Part shown: piece by piece, positions 38,948-46,668 of the stretch
How positions within the stretch are numbered: position 1 is the stretch's first letter
Layout of the letters: the number at the start of each line of letters is the position of its first letter
Program-made: the position numbers and the translations under genes
From: VRUE01 sp044867645
GTDB taxonomy: Bacteria; Actinomycetota; Thermoleophilia; Solirubrobacterales; 70-9
Assembly: GCA_044867645.1 (NCBI GenBank)
Contig: JBIOVI010000017.1
Location: forward strand, 3,342 to 67,341
Direction: 5' to 3'
Length of the DNA: 64,000 bases
The notes under the pieces: model-generated
Databases searched by the model: none
What the model saw: only the letters and a program-made list of their open reading frames with translations
What the model was told of the DNA's origin: nothing

Positions 38948-40128
38948 CCGACGTCGCAGAGCGGTTGGAGGAGCTTCGCGGGGGCGGGCTCCACCGCCGC
39001 TTGCGGCTGATCGGCGGCCCACAGGGCCCGAGCGTCCTGCTCGACGGGCGCTCTGTCCTGCTGCTCTGCTCGAACAACTACCTGGGCCTCGCCGACCACC
39101 CCTCGGTGCGCGAGGCAGCGGCCGAGGCGGCCCTGGCCTGGGGCGCTGGGGCCGGGGCCTCGCGGCTGATCTCCGGCAACATGGAGCCACACCGGCTACT
39201 GGAGAAGAGGCTGGCTGCCTTCAAGGGCTATGAGTCGGCGCTGCTCTTCGGCTCCGGCTACCTGGCCAACAGCGGCACGATCGCGGCCCTCGCAGGGCCG
39301 GGAGAGGTCGTCTTCTCCGACCAACTCAACCACGCCAGCATCGTCGACGGCTGCCGGCTCTCGCGCGCGGAGACCTTCGTCTACCGGCACGGCGACGTCG
39401 AGCACCTCGCCTGGGGATTGCGCGAGGCGAAGGGGCACGGCTCGCTGATCGTCACCGACGGCGTCTTCTCGATGGATGGCGACGCCGCCCCCCTGGAGCA
39501 GCTCTTGGATCTCGCCCGGCGCTACGACTGCCGGCTGATGGTCGACGAGGCACACGCGACCGGCGCCGTCGGACCGGGCGGGCGCGGCTCGGTCGCGGCG
39601 GTGGGACTGAGCGGGGAGGTGGACCTGGTGGTCGGAACCCTGGGCAAGGCGCTCGGAGCCTACGGAGCCTACGTCTGCGCCTCGGCTGAGCTGACCGAGT
39701 ACCTGCTCAACACTGCTCGCTCCTTCATCTTCTCTACCGCTCTACCGCCACCGGTGCTGGCCGCGGCGGCGGCGGCATTGGAACTGCTCGAGGCTGAACC
39801 CGGGCGGGTGGAGCGACTGCGCTCCAACGCGGCGACGCTGCGCGAAGCGCTGGTGGCAGAGGGGCTCGCTGTCGGCGCGTCCCAGACCCAGATCGTCCCG
39901 CTCGAGGTAGGCGAGGCGGAGCCGACGATGGCCATCTGCGAGCGGTTGCTGGAGCGCGGTGTCTTCGTCCAGGGAATCCGCCCGCCGACCGTCCCGGAGG
40001 GCTCCTCGCGCCTGCGCTTCAGCGCTATGGCCACGCACAAGGAGGTCGAGCTGCGCGAGGCGGCGAGACTGACCGGCGAAGCGGTGCGCGAACTCGGCAT
40101 CGGCGCCTCCACCCTGCTAGCCGCCTGA
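38944..40128 (+). CDS. bioF: 8-amino-7-oxononanoate synthase
   Basis: 394 residues from ATG 38944, overlapping the bioB stop. A PLP-dependent alpha-oxoamine synthase condensing pimeloyl-thioester with L-alanine to 8-amino-7-oxononanoate. Motifs: CSNNYLGLADHP, GSGYLANSGTIAAL, SDQLNHASIVDG, the PLP-Asp VDEAHATGAVG and the Schiff-base Lys in VGTLGKALGAYG. The normal family length. KBL-type activity is less likely given bioB and bioD flanks. It ends 2 bp before the left arm of a 17-bp perfect palindrome that spans the junction with bioD. Confidence 0.95.
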   Translation: MTDVAERLEELRGGGLHRRLRLIGGPQGPSVLLDGRSVLLLCSNNYLGLADHPSVREAAAEAALAWGAGAGASRLISGNMEPHRLLEKRLAAFKGYESALLFGSGYLANSGTIAALAGPGEVVFSDQLNHASIVDGCRLSRAETFVYRHGDVEHLAWGLREAKGHGSLIVTDGVFSMDGDAAPLEQLLDLARRYDCRLMVDEAHATGAVGPGGRGSVAAVGLSGEVDLVVGTLGKALGAYGAYVCASAELTEYLLNTARSFIFSTALPPPVLAAAAAALELLEAEPGRVERLRSNAATLREALVAEGLAVGASQTQIVPLEVGEAEPTMAICERLLERGVFVQGIRPPTVPEGSSRLRFSAMATHKEVELREAARLTGEAVRELGIGASTLLAA

Positions 40129-40130
40129 TC

Positions 40131-40186
40131 CCAGACGTGCCGGTGGAAAAAGGCCATATAGGACCTCTATCCACCGGCACGTCTGG
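40131..40186. repeat. 17-bp perfect inverted repeat at the bioF-bioD junction
   Basis: CCAGACGTGCCGGTGGA (40131-40147) and its exact reverse complement (40170-40186) flank a 22-nt loop; AGG and CCT in the loop can extend the stem. It starts 2 bp after the bioF stop and contains the first possible bioD start. On the plus strand it is followed by AGTTTTC. It may be an attenuator or terminator in the bio operon, or a small palindromic insertion that extends BioD in frame. Confidence 0.8.
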
Positions 40187-40853
40187 AGTTTTCGTGACGG
40201 GGACTGGGACCGAGGTCGGCAAGACCGTCGTCGCCGCGGTAATCGCGCGCACGCTTGCCGACGAAGGCGAGCGCGTCGCCGTCTTCAAGCCGGCGGTGAC
40301 GGGGCTCGACGAGCTCGCCACCGGTGGGCCAGATCATGAGTTGCTTCGCTGGGCGGCAGGCTCTGAGCAGAGCGACGAGGAGATCGCGCCCTACCGCTAC
40401 GGGCCGCCAATGTCGCCGCACCTGGCGGCGGAGCTGGCTGGCGAGGAGATCGACCCGAAGCGGCTGCGGGCCGCGGCGCGGGCGGCGGCGGACGGCGCCG
40501 ATGCGCTCGTCTGCGAGGGGGTCGGCGGCCTGCTCGTGCCGCTCTCCTCCGACTACCTCGTCCGCGACTTCGCCACCGACCTCGGCCTGCCGCTCATCAT
40601 CGCCGCCTCGCCAGGGCTTGGCACGATCAACCACACGCTGCTGACCATCGAGGCGGCTCGTACAGCGGGACTCGACGTCGCGAGCGTCGTCCTCACCCCC
40701 TGGCCGCGGGAGCCTTCCTCGATCGAGAGGTCGAACCGCGAGACGATCGCCGCAGTTGGTCGGGTCAGGGTCAAGACTCTGCCTCGCCTTGACCTCGCCA
40801 AGCCGGACAGCTGGTCGAACTCTGGCGACTTACCGGCCATATGGCGGCGGTAA
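40137..40853 (+). CDS. bioD: dethiobiotin synthetase
   Basis: 238 residues from GTG 40137. ATP-dependent ring closure of DAPA to dethiobiotin. The P-loop TGTGTEVGKT (21-30), VFKPAVTG, APYRYGPPMSPHLAAELAG and EGVGGLLVPL are typical BioD. The first 17 residues (MPVEKGHIGPLSTGTSG) are encoded inside a palindrome and have no counterpart in the family. A GTG at 40194, with GGAG 5 nt upstream, is an alternative start but would cut into the first beta strand. A hairpin at 40822-40861 overlaps the stop. Completes the bioB-F-D run; bioA lies beyond an inserted opposite-strand pair. Confidence 0.93.
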   Translation: MPVEKGHIGPLSTGTSGVFVTGTGTEVGKTVVAAVIARTLADEGERVAVFKPAVTGLDELATGGPDHELLRWAAGSEQSDEEIAPYRYGPPMSPHLAAELAGEEIDPKRLRAAARAAADGADALVCEGVGGLLVPLSSDYLVRDFATDLGLPLIIAASPGLGTINHTLLTIEAARTAGLDVASVVLTPWPREPSSIERSNRETIAAVGRVRVKTLPRLDLAKPDSWSNSGDLPAIWRR

Positions 40854-40861
40854 CTCGCCAG
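40822..40861. terminator. long hairpin at the convergent bioD / MFS gene ends
   Basis: CTGGCGA-C-TTACCG (40822-40835) pairs with CGGTAA-C-TCGCCAG (40848-40861), 13 of 14 positions, with a tip that includes the palindrome GCCATATGGC. It overlaps the last bioD codons and sits 4 bp from the convergent exporter stop. No U tract is visible, so it may act as a bidirectional structural terminator. Confidence 0.6.
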
Positions 40862-40864
40862 AGG

Positions 40865-42352
40865 TCAGCCTGAAGAGCCGGCCACCGCCTCCCGGGCGGC
40901 CAGCTCGCCGCCCGGGTTGACGGTCGCCTCGACCTCGGCGCCAACCGGCTTCGGCTTGGCATTGATCGCCAGGGCGGCGATCGCGGCGCCAAGGACCGCC
41001 ACCGCGGCGGACACCCACATCGCGTCGCTGAGACCCTCGACGAAGTGCTGTGGCGTAGCCGCCTCGAAGCTGCTGCCAGCGACGCCCTGAAAGATCGCGC
41101 CGGTCACCGCGACGCCGAGGCTGCCGCCGACCATGCGGAACATCGAGAGCACGCCCGAGGCGATGCCGGCTTTCTCGACCGCGACCGCGTTCATCGCCGC
41201 GCTGGTCATCGGCGACATCGTCAGCGCGATGCCGATGCCGAGCAGCATGAAGCCGGGCAGAAGATCGAGGTAGGTCGAGTCGACCGCGATCGCGGTGAAG
41301 CTGTAAAGCGAGGCGGCGAGGATCGCCAGCCCGGTAACGATCAGCCAGCGGGGGCCGAAGCGGTCGGCAAGCCTGCCAGCGATCGGCGCCACGCCGACGA
41401 TCATCAGGGTCGAGGGTAAGAAGCGCACGCCCGCCTCCAGCGGCGAGTAGCGGAGGATGCCCTGCATGTAGAGGGCAAGGAAGAAGAAGACGCCGAGCAT
41501 CGCGAAGGAGACGATCAGGGCGACGACGACCGCGCCGAGGAAATTGCGGTCGGCGAAGAAGTGGAATTCGACCATTGGCGTCCGCACTCGCAGCTCGATC
41601 AAGACGAAGGCGGCAAGCCCGAGCCCGGCAGCAACCAGCAGGGCGACGATCTCGGGCGAAGCCCAGCCCCAGCTGTTGCCCTCGACCAGTGCGAGGATCA
41701 GGGCCGTAAGGCTGGCGGTGAGAGTGGCGACGCCGAGGTAGTCGACGTCGCGGCCGACCGTGGTGTCGCGCGACTCGCGCACGGCGAAGAGCGTCGCGGT
41801 CACCGCGCCGACCGCGACCGGGATGTTGAGGTAGAAGATCGCCCGCCAGCTGACGTGCTCGGTGAGGAAGCCGCCGAGCACCGGGCCGACCGCGAGGGCG
41901 AGCGCGGAGACGCCCGCCCAGGTGCCCATCGCCTTGCCGCGCTCGTGGGCGGGAAAGGCGTCGGTGACGATCGAGAGCGTGCCGGGCATCATCAGCGCTC
42001 CCCCCACCCCCTGCACAACGCGGCTGACGACGAGGTCGGTCGAGCTCTGCGCCAGCCCCGCGGTCGCCGAGGAGAGGGCAAAGATGACGACGCCGATGAG
42101 GAACATGCGTCGACGGCCGAAGATGTCGCCAAGCCGCCCTCCGGTCGCCAGCAGCACGGCGAAGGAGAGCGTGTAGCCGTTGATCGTCCACTCGAGGCCG
42201 GAGATCGAGGCGCCGAGGTCGCGCTGGATCGATGGCAGCGCCACGTTCACGACCGTGTTGTCGAGCATGATCATGAACAGCGCGAAGCACATCGCGCCCA
42301 GCGTCCACCACTTGCGGTTGTCGTCGGTGATCAGGTGGCGGTAGCGGGTCAA
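40865..42352 (-). CDS. MFS transporter, DHA2 (EmrB/QacA) drug exporter family
   Basis: 495 residues from TTG 42352, overlapping the MarR stop as TTGA. Fourteen hydrophobic segments are expected; visible family motifs are LDNTVVNVALPSIQRDLG (motif D1 in TM1), GGRLGDIFGRRRMF (motif A), VVQGVGGALMMPGTLSIV (motif B) and GPVLGGFLTEHVSWRAIFYLNIPV (antiporter motif C). It exports hydrophobic compounds in exchange for protons. Its coupled MarR gene is the likely repressor. The pair lies on the opposite strand between bioD and bioA. Confidence 0.93.
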   Translation of the reverse strand: MTRYRHLITDDNRKWWTLGAMCFALFMIMLDNTVVNVALPSIQRDLGASISGLEWTINGYTLSFAVLLATGGRLGDIFGRRRMFLIGVVIFALSSATAGLAQSSTDLVVSRVVQGVGGALMMPGTLSIVTDAFPAHERGKAMGTWAGVSALALAVGPVLGGFLTEHVSWRAIFYLNIPVAVGAVTATLFAVRESRDTTVGRDVDYLGVATLTASLTALILALVEGNSWGWASPEIVALLVAAGLGLAAFVLIELRVRTPMVEFHFFADRNFLGAVVVALIVSFAMLGVFFFLALYMQGILRYSPLEAGVRFLPSTLMIVGVAPIAGRLADRFGPRWLIVTGLAILAASLYSFTAIAVDSTYLDLLPGFMLLGIGIALTMSPMTSAAMNAVAVEKAGIASGVLSMFRMVGGSLGVAVTGAIFQGVAGSSFEAATPQHFVEGLSDAMWVSAAVAVLGAAIAALAINAKPKPVGAEVEATVNPGGELAAREAVAGSSG

Positions 42353-42888
42353 GCGGGTCCCACCCCCTTCAGGTGCTCATAGGTCTCGGCGATGTCCTCC
42401 CTGTCCATCAGCGAGTCGATCGCGGCGTCGAGCTTGCGACGCTGCGCCCCGCTGAGGCTGGCCGCGAACGCCTCCATCCCCGCCTGTCGGACGATCAGCA
42501 GCGTGTCGACGAGCTGCTTTCCCTTGGCGGTGATGGCGACGCGCCGCACGCGGCGATCGTCCGGATCCTCGAGCCTGGTGACGAGCTTCTTCTTGACGAG
42601 AGCGTCGACAGCGCGGCTCATCGAGGGAACCGAGACGCCGAAGCGCTCCGCCAGGTCGCTCACCTGCCGCGGCTCCGCCGCCTCGCCGAGGCCGCCCAGC
42701 TCCAAGAGCGCCTTGCACTGCGTCATCGAGAGCCCGGACTCCTCGATCACGCGCAGCTGGTTGCCACGGTCGTAGAGGAAGACGTGTCGCAGCAGCGCAC
42801 TGAGCCGCGCCGCGGTCTCCTGCGCCTCATCGTTCACCGCCGGAACGGCGGCATCCTCGACGATCGCTGCGATCTCGCTCGCTTGCAC
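42349..42888 (-). CDS. MarR family transcriptional regulator of the exporter
   Basis: 179 residues from GTG 42888. The winged helix is clear: LSMTQCKALLELGGLG, VSDLAERFGVSVPSMSRAVDALVKKKLVTRLEDPDDRRVRRVAITAKGKQL (about 75-125), with the wing DPDDRR conserved. Flanking helices form the dimer interface. It precedes and overlaps an EmrB-type exporter, the classic MarR-efflux arrangement, so a phenolic or drug ligand is likely to relieve repression. The dyad TATTTC-6-GAAATA at 42915-42932 is a plausible operator 27 bp upstream. Confidence 0.92.
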   Translation of the reverse strand: MQASEIAAIVEDAAVPAVNDEAQETAARLSALLRHVFLYDRGNQLRVIEESGLSMTQCKALLELGGLGEAAEPRQVSDLAERFGVSVPSMSRAVDALVKKKLVTRLEDPDDRRVRRVAITAKGKQLVDTLLIVRQAGMEAFAASLSGAQRRKLDAAIDSLMDREDIAETYEHLKGVGPA

Positions 42889-42914
42889 GCGAATAATGCT
42901 TGCACAAACGCAAC

Positions 42915-42932
42915 TATTTCTCCAACGAAATA
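42915..42932. promoter_or_regulatory. candidate MarR operator
   Basis: TATTTC-TCCAAC-GAAATA is a perfect 6+6 bp dyad, strikingly AT-rich, 27 bp upstream of the MarR start. MarR proteins usually repress their own operon from such sites. It lies in the 166-bp divergent region shared with bioA. Confidence 0.55.
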
Positions 42933-42940
42933 TTTGCTCG

Positions 42941-42956
42941 TGTGATGTACATCACG
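42941..42956. promoter_or_regulatory. candidate CRP/GlxR-type binding site
   Basis: TGTGATGTACATCACG contains a perfect 14-bp palindrome (GTGATGTACATCAC, 42942-42955) and matches the TGTGA-N6-TCACA consensus of cAMP receptor proteins, including actinobacterial GlxR, in all but the last base. It is about 100 bp upstream of bioA and 53 bp from the MarR start. Binding is inferred from motif match only. Confidence 0.55.
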
Positions 42957-43054
42957 CTCAACACGAATCGGCCCTGCCGCCAAACGCCGTCCTGCCGCAA
43001 ACTCCGAGCTTCCGGCCCGGAGATTCCAGCCGCAACCCCATCTAAGGTCGCACC

Positions 43055-44377
43055 GTGGCGATGTCGGTGGATCCCCGCAAGCTCGATCGCGATCATCTCT
43101 GGCACCCGTTCACGCAGCAGCAGGGCTGGGTCGAGGAAGACCCCCCGATCATCGAGAAGGCCGAGGGCTCGCAGCTGATCGACAGCGAGGGCCGCCGCTA
43201 CATCGATGGCGTCTCCTCGCTCTGGTGCAACGTTCACGGCCACCGCCACCCGGGCATCGACGATGCGCTGCACGACCAGCTCGGCAAGGTCGCCCACTCG
43301 ACCATGCTCGGCCTCTCCCATCCAGGCGCCGCCGAGCTGGCGGCACGACTGGTCGAGCTGGCGCCGCCGGGCCTCTCGCGCGTCTTCTACTCGGAGTCCG
43401 GCTCGACCGCGACCGAGATCGCTCTGAAGATGGCTTTCCAGTACCAGCAGCAGCGCGGCGGCCAGCACGCACGGCGAACCTCCTTCGTCCACCTCCGCGA
43501 CGCCTACCACGGCGACACGATCGGCTCCGTCTCCGTCGGCGGCATCGACCTCTTCCACGCCACCTATCGGCCGCTGCTCTTCGACACGCATGCGGCTGAG
43601 CCCGGCGATGCCGCCGACCTGGAGCGAGTCCTCGCCGCCCATGAAGAAGAGATCGCGGCGCTGATCGTCGAGCCGCTGGTCCAGGGCGCCGCCGGAATGG
43701 TGGTCCACCCCCCTGGCTACCTGCGCGCGGCGCGCGAGCTCTGCGACCGCTTCGGCGTGCTGATGATCTGCGACGAGGTGGCGACCGGCTTCGGCCGCAC
43801 CGGGACTATGTTCGCCTGCGAGCAGGAGGGTGTGGCGCCTGACCTGCTCTGCCTCGCCAAGGGGCTTACTGGCGGCTACCTGCCGCTGGCCGCGACCCTG
43901 ACCACGGAGCGGATCTACGAAGGGTTCCTCGGCGCACCGGAGGAGCAACGGACCTTCTTCCACGGCCACACCTACACCGGCAATCCGCTGGCCTGCGCCG
44001 CGGCGATCGCCAGCCTCGAGGCCTTCGAGCGGGAGCAGACGCTGACCCACTTGCAGCCAAAGATCCAGTTGCTTGGTGAGCAATTGGATGTGGTCGCGGC
44101 GATGCCCGAGGTGGCGGAGGTACGGCACCGTGGCTTCATGGTCGGGATCGATCTCGGCGAGCACGACCCGGCGCTCCGCCTCGGCCACCGGGTAGCCCTG
44201 GAGGCGCGTGAGCGCGGCGCGATCGTTCGCCCACTTGGCGACGTTGTCGTGTTGATGCCACCGCTGGCGATCTCCAAAGGGGAGCTGCGGCGTCTGGTCG
44301 AGATCGCCGCGGAGTCGATCCGAGCGGCGTGCGCATCCGCTGAGCCGGCGGAAGTCCCGCTCGCACGGGCAGCGTAA
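43055..44377 (+). CDS. bioA: adenosylmethionine-8-amino-7-oxononanoate aminotransferase
   Basis: 440 residues from GTG 43055; ATG 43061 is nearly equivalent. Class III PLP aminotransferase converting KAPA to DAPA with S-adenosylmethionine as donor. BioA-specific N-terminus DRDHLWHPFTQQQGW, then SSLWCNVHGHRHPGID, YHGDTIGSVSVGG, the PLP-Asp motif MICDEVATGFGRTG, and the Schiff-base Lys in CLAKGLTGGYLPL. Normal length. It completes the bioB-F-D-A set but is separated from bioD by the exporter/MarR pair and has its own promoter region with a CRP-like site. A GC-rich terminator-like hairpin follows. Confidence 0.95.
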   Translation: MAMSVDPRKLDRDHLWHPFTQQQGWVEEDPPIIEKAEGSQLIDSEGRRYIDGVSSLWCNVHGHRHPGIDDALHDQLGKVAHSTMLGLSHPGAAELAARLVELAPPGLSRVFYSESGSTATEIALKMAFQYQQQRGGQHARRTSFVHLRDAYHGDTIGSVSVGGIDLFHATYRPLLFDTHAAEPGDAADLERVLAAHEEEIAALIVEPLVQGAAGMVVHPPGYLRAARELCDRFGVLMICDEVATGFGRTGTMFACEQEGVAPDLLCLAKGLTGGYLPLAATLTTERIYEGFLGAPEEQRTFFHGHTYTGNPLACAAAIASLEAFEREQTLTHLQPKIQLLGEQLDVVAAMPEVAEVRHRGFMVGIDLGEHDPALRLGHRVALEARERGAIVRPLGDVVVLMPPLAISKGELRRLVEIAAESIRAACASAEPAEVPLARAA

Positions 44378-44395
44378 GCGCGCAGGTCCTGTCGC

Positions 44396-44449
44396 GGGGG
44401 AGGGGGGCACTGCGGGCGGGCCGCGGTCCGTCCTCGACCCCCCTCCCCC
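44396..44449 (+). terminator. GC-rich 12-bp stem after bioA
   Basis: GGGGGAGGGGGG (44396-44407) and CCCCCCTCCCCC (44438-44449) are perfect complements around a 30-nt loop, 19 bp after the bioA stop and before the NUDIX start. It lacks a U tract. The G-run strand could also form a quadruplex-like structure. It most likely separates bioA from downstream transcription. Confidence 0.6.
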
Positions 44450-44477
44450 ACGCCACCCGCGCGAGTACGCTGGTCGA

Positions 44478-45119
44478 GTGAGTGAGAGGAGACGTGGGTC
44501 GGCGGAGGCACCCAACCTCGGTGAGCCGGCGGTGCCTCGACCGTCCGCTTCGGTGGTGCTGCTCAGGCGCGGCGGGAAACACGAGGACCGTGCGTTGGAG
44601 GTACTGCTCCTGAAGCGGACCGAGAAGGCGAAGTTCATGCCTGGGGTCTGGGTGTTTCCCGGTGGGGGTGTCGACCCCGAGGATGGGACGGGTGAGGCGG
44701 GCCATCGCGCCTGTGCGGTGCGGGAGCTGGAGGAGGAGGCTGGGATCGCGCTTCCCCTTGATGAGGAGCTGGTGCTGTTCTCGCGCTGGATCACCCCAGA
44801 GGTCGTCTCGAGGCGCTTCGACGCTTGGTTCTTCCTCGCCTTGGCCCCTGCCCACACACCACCCGAGCCCGACGGGGTGGAGACGGTCAAGGCTCGCTGG
44901 TTCGAGCCGCGGGCCGCCCTGGAGGCCCAGAAGGGGGGTGAGCTGGCGCTTGCCTTTCCGACGATCTACCAGCTCCAGTCGCTGCTGCCCTTCGGCAACT
45001 CTGCGGAAGCGATCGAGGCTCACCGTGGCCGCACGGTCGAGCCGATCCTGCCCAAGGTGATCGGCACGCCGGAGGAGCACCGCGTCGTCCTCCCCGGCGA
45101 CCCCGACTACCCAGCCTGA
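44478..45119 (+). CDS. NUDIX hydrolase
   Basis: 213 residues from GTG 44478. The Nudix box is GGGVDPEDGTGEAGHRACAVRELEEEAGI (about residues 61-90), with REL-EE-AGI intact for Mg2+ binding and a short insertion before it, as in the NUDT7/NUDT19-like CoA-diphosphatase group. A preceding strand reads ASVVLLRRGG and FMPGVWVFPGG. In that group the substrate is a CoA ester, which would suit the acyl-CoA content of the window, but the family call is by pattern only. It converges with the gene at 45121. Confidence 0.9.
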   Translation: MSERRRGSAEAPNLGEPAVPRPSASVVLLRRGGKHEDRALEVLLLKRTEKAKFMPGVWVFPGGGVDPEDGTGEAGHRACAVRELEEEAGIALPLDEELVLFSRWITPEVVSRRFDAWFFLALAPAHTPPEPDGVETVKARWFEPRAALEAQKGGELALAFPTIYQLQSLLPFGNSAEAIEAHRGRTVEPILPKVIGTPEEHRVVLPGDPDYPA

Positions 45120-45120
45120 T

Positions 45121-45792
45121 CTATCCCTCCGGGAACGGCTCCAAGCCCGCGTGCCAGGGTCCGGGCGAATATACGTGGATGCCGCTCTCCTCCATCTCGC
45201 CCTGGAGCCGCTTGAAGAGCTGACCTGCGTTCCTCAACGCCTCTTTGAGCTCCCCTTCGCTGCGCTCGCGCAGGTGCCAGAGGAACCAGAGCTGGCGATC
45301 GTTGACGCCGAAGTCGATCTCGCCGGTCATCGTCGTGGTCCAGGAGAGAAAGCCGGGACTGAAGAGCTCGCGCAGGGCGACTGGGTCGTACTCGCTGGGC
45401 ACGGTGGCCAGGAAGCGCTTGTTGAAGTCGATCGACTCGAACTCGACCTTACGGGCGAAGCGCTGGGTGAGCGCCTCGTGCCCCTCGATCGACTCCACGT
45501 TGAAGGCCGGGACGACTCGCGCCAGGTCGGGCATATGGGCCTTGGCGAGCAGCGCTGTCGGCAGCAACGCCTTGCTGAACAGACCGCCGGCCTCCTTTTC
45601 GTCGGCGTCGCAGCAGGAGCCCCAGAACCCTTCGGCGAGCTGCCCGGTGAGGCGGTTTACCCCGCCGACGCAGAGCGCCACCGGCCCGTCCACGGGATTG
45701 ATCCCCCCTACCGGCTCGTAGGTCAGATCGTTTCGATCGCCGTACTTGCGGACTGCGTCCGCCCAGGCCTCGGCTTCTTGCTTGGCGCTCAT
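45121..45792 (-). CDS. conserved hypothetical protein divergent from lemA
   Basis: 223 residues from ATG 45792; the extension upstream to 45882 is antisense to lemA. No transmembrane segment or signal peptide. The sequence has an N-terminal basic helix (KQEAEAWADAVRKYG), a strand-rich part (YEPVGGINPVDGPVALCVGG), a Cys-Cys pair (GFWGSCCDADEKEAGG), and KVEFESIDFNKRFLATVPSEYDPVALRELFSPGFLSW. It resembles soluble proteins encoded next to LemA in other actinobacteria, but I cannot name a family. The conserved divergent placement suggests a shared envelope-linked role. Confidence 0.75.
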   Translation of the reverse strand: MSAKQEAEAWADAVRKYGDRNDLTYEPVGGINPVDGPVALCVGGVNRLTGQLAEGFWGSCCDADEKEAGGLFSKALLPTALLAKAHMPDLARVVPAFNVESIEGHEALTQRFARKVEFESIDFNKRFLATVPSEYDPVALRELFSPGFLSWTTTMTGEIDFGVNDRQLWFLWHLRERSEGELKEALRNAGQLFKRLQGEMEESGIHVYSPGPWHAGLEPFPEG

Positions 45793-45841
45793 TGCAGGGC
45801 GGTAGGATGGCGCATAGCCCGGCCCGACCAGAGGAGACCCC

Positions 45842-46405
45842 ATGACCATCGCCATCATCGTCGTCGTCGCGATCATCGTCATCGCGGTCCTCTACTTCAT
45901 CGCCAAGCGCAACTCGATCATCGCCGCGCGCAACCGGGTCGACGAGTCCTGGAGCGGGATCGACGTCCAGCTGAAGCGCCGCCACGACCTCGTTCCCAAT
46001 CTGGTCGAGACGGTGAAGGGCTACGCCGCGCACGAGAGCGAGACCTTCGAGAAAACGACCAAGGCGCGGGCCGAAGCGATGCAGGCCCAGGGCGTCGAGG
46101 AGACCGCCCAGGCGGAGCAGAAGCTGACCCAGGCGCTGGCCGACGTCAAAGCGGTCGCCGAGAACTACCCGACCCTTCGCGCCACCGAGAACTTCCAGCA
46201 GCTCAGCCGCAACCTCTCCGAGCTGGAGGACGAGATCCAGGCCTCGCGTCGGATCTACAACTCCAACGTGCAGTCCTACAACACCGACATCGAACAGTTC
46301 CCGGGTTCGATCATCGCCAACCAGGGCAACTTCACCGCGCGCGAGTTCTTCGAGATCGAGGACAAATCCGAGCGCGAGCCGGTCTCCGTCAGCTTCGATA
46401 ACTGA
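45842..46405 (+). CDS. lemA: LemA family membrane protein
   Basis: 187 residues from ATG 45842. A single N-terminal helix (MTIAIIVVVAIIVIAVLYFIA) anchors a helical-bundle domain facing out; LemA hallmarks are RNRVDESWSGIDVQLKRRHDLVPNLVETVKGYAAHE, TQALADVKAVAENYPTLRATENFQQL and RIYNSNVQSYNTDIEQFPGSIIA. The molecular function is unknown; homologs are linked to membrane stress and often accompany TPM-domain or HtpX genes, absent here. Divergent from the soluble hypothetical gene across 49 bp. Confidence 0.93.
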   Translation: MTIAIIVVVAIIVIAVLYFIAKRNSIIAARNRVDESWSGIDVQLKRRHDLVPNLVETVKGYAAHESETFEKTTKARAEAMQAQGVEETAQAEQKLTQALADVKAVAENYPTLRATENFQQLSRNLSELEDEIQASRRIYNSNVQSYNTDIEQFPGSIIANQGNFTAREFFEIEDKSEREPVSVSFDN

Positions 46406-46429
46406 TTCGAGTCCCTAAGCTTCCCAGGC

Positions 46430-46621
46430 ATGACGGCAACGACCGAAACCACCCTCTGGATCTGCGAGAGCTGTGGGTTCATCTACGACCCCGCCATTGG
46501 GGACCCCGATGGCGGCATCCCACCGGGCACTTCCTTCGAGGACATCCCCAAAGACTGGTTTTGCCCGGTCTGCGGAGCGCGGACGTCCGACTTTCGGCCG
46601 TTAGAGCCAGGAGAGGCCTAA
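46430..46621 (+). CDS. rubredoxin
   Basis: 63 residues from ATG 46430. The two iron-binding CxxC knuckles are WICESCGFIYDPAIGDPDGG and WFCPVCGARTSDFRPL, with Cys at about 12, 15, 45 and 48. It is a one-electron carrier with one iron held by four cysteines. Spacing and the DPAIGDPDGGIPPGTSFEDIPKDW insert are those of classical rubredoxins; AlkG-type proteins that reduce alkane hydroxylases are related. No rubredoxin reductase or alkane monooxygenase adjoins. The following GMC oxidoreductase, 47 bp downstream, could be its partner. Confidence 0.95.
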   Translation: MTATTETTLWICESCGFIYDPAIGDPDGGIPPGTSFEDIPKDWFCPVCGARTSDFRPLEPGEA

Positions 46622-46668
46622 GCCTCAGCCGCGGGTCCTGTCGCGGAAGTAGCGTTTAGGCTCTCCCC

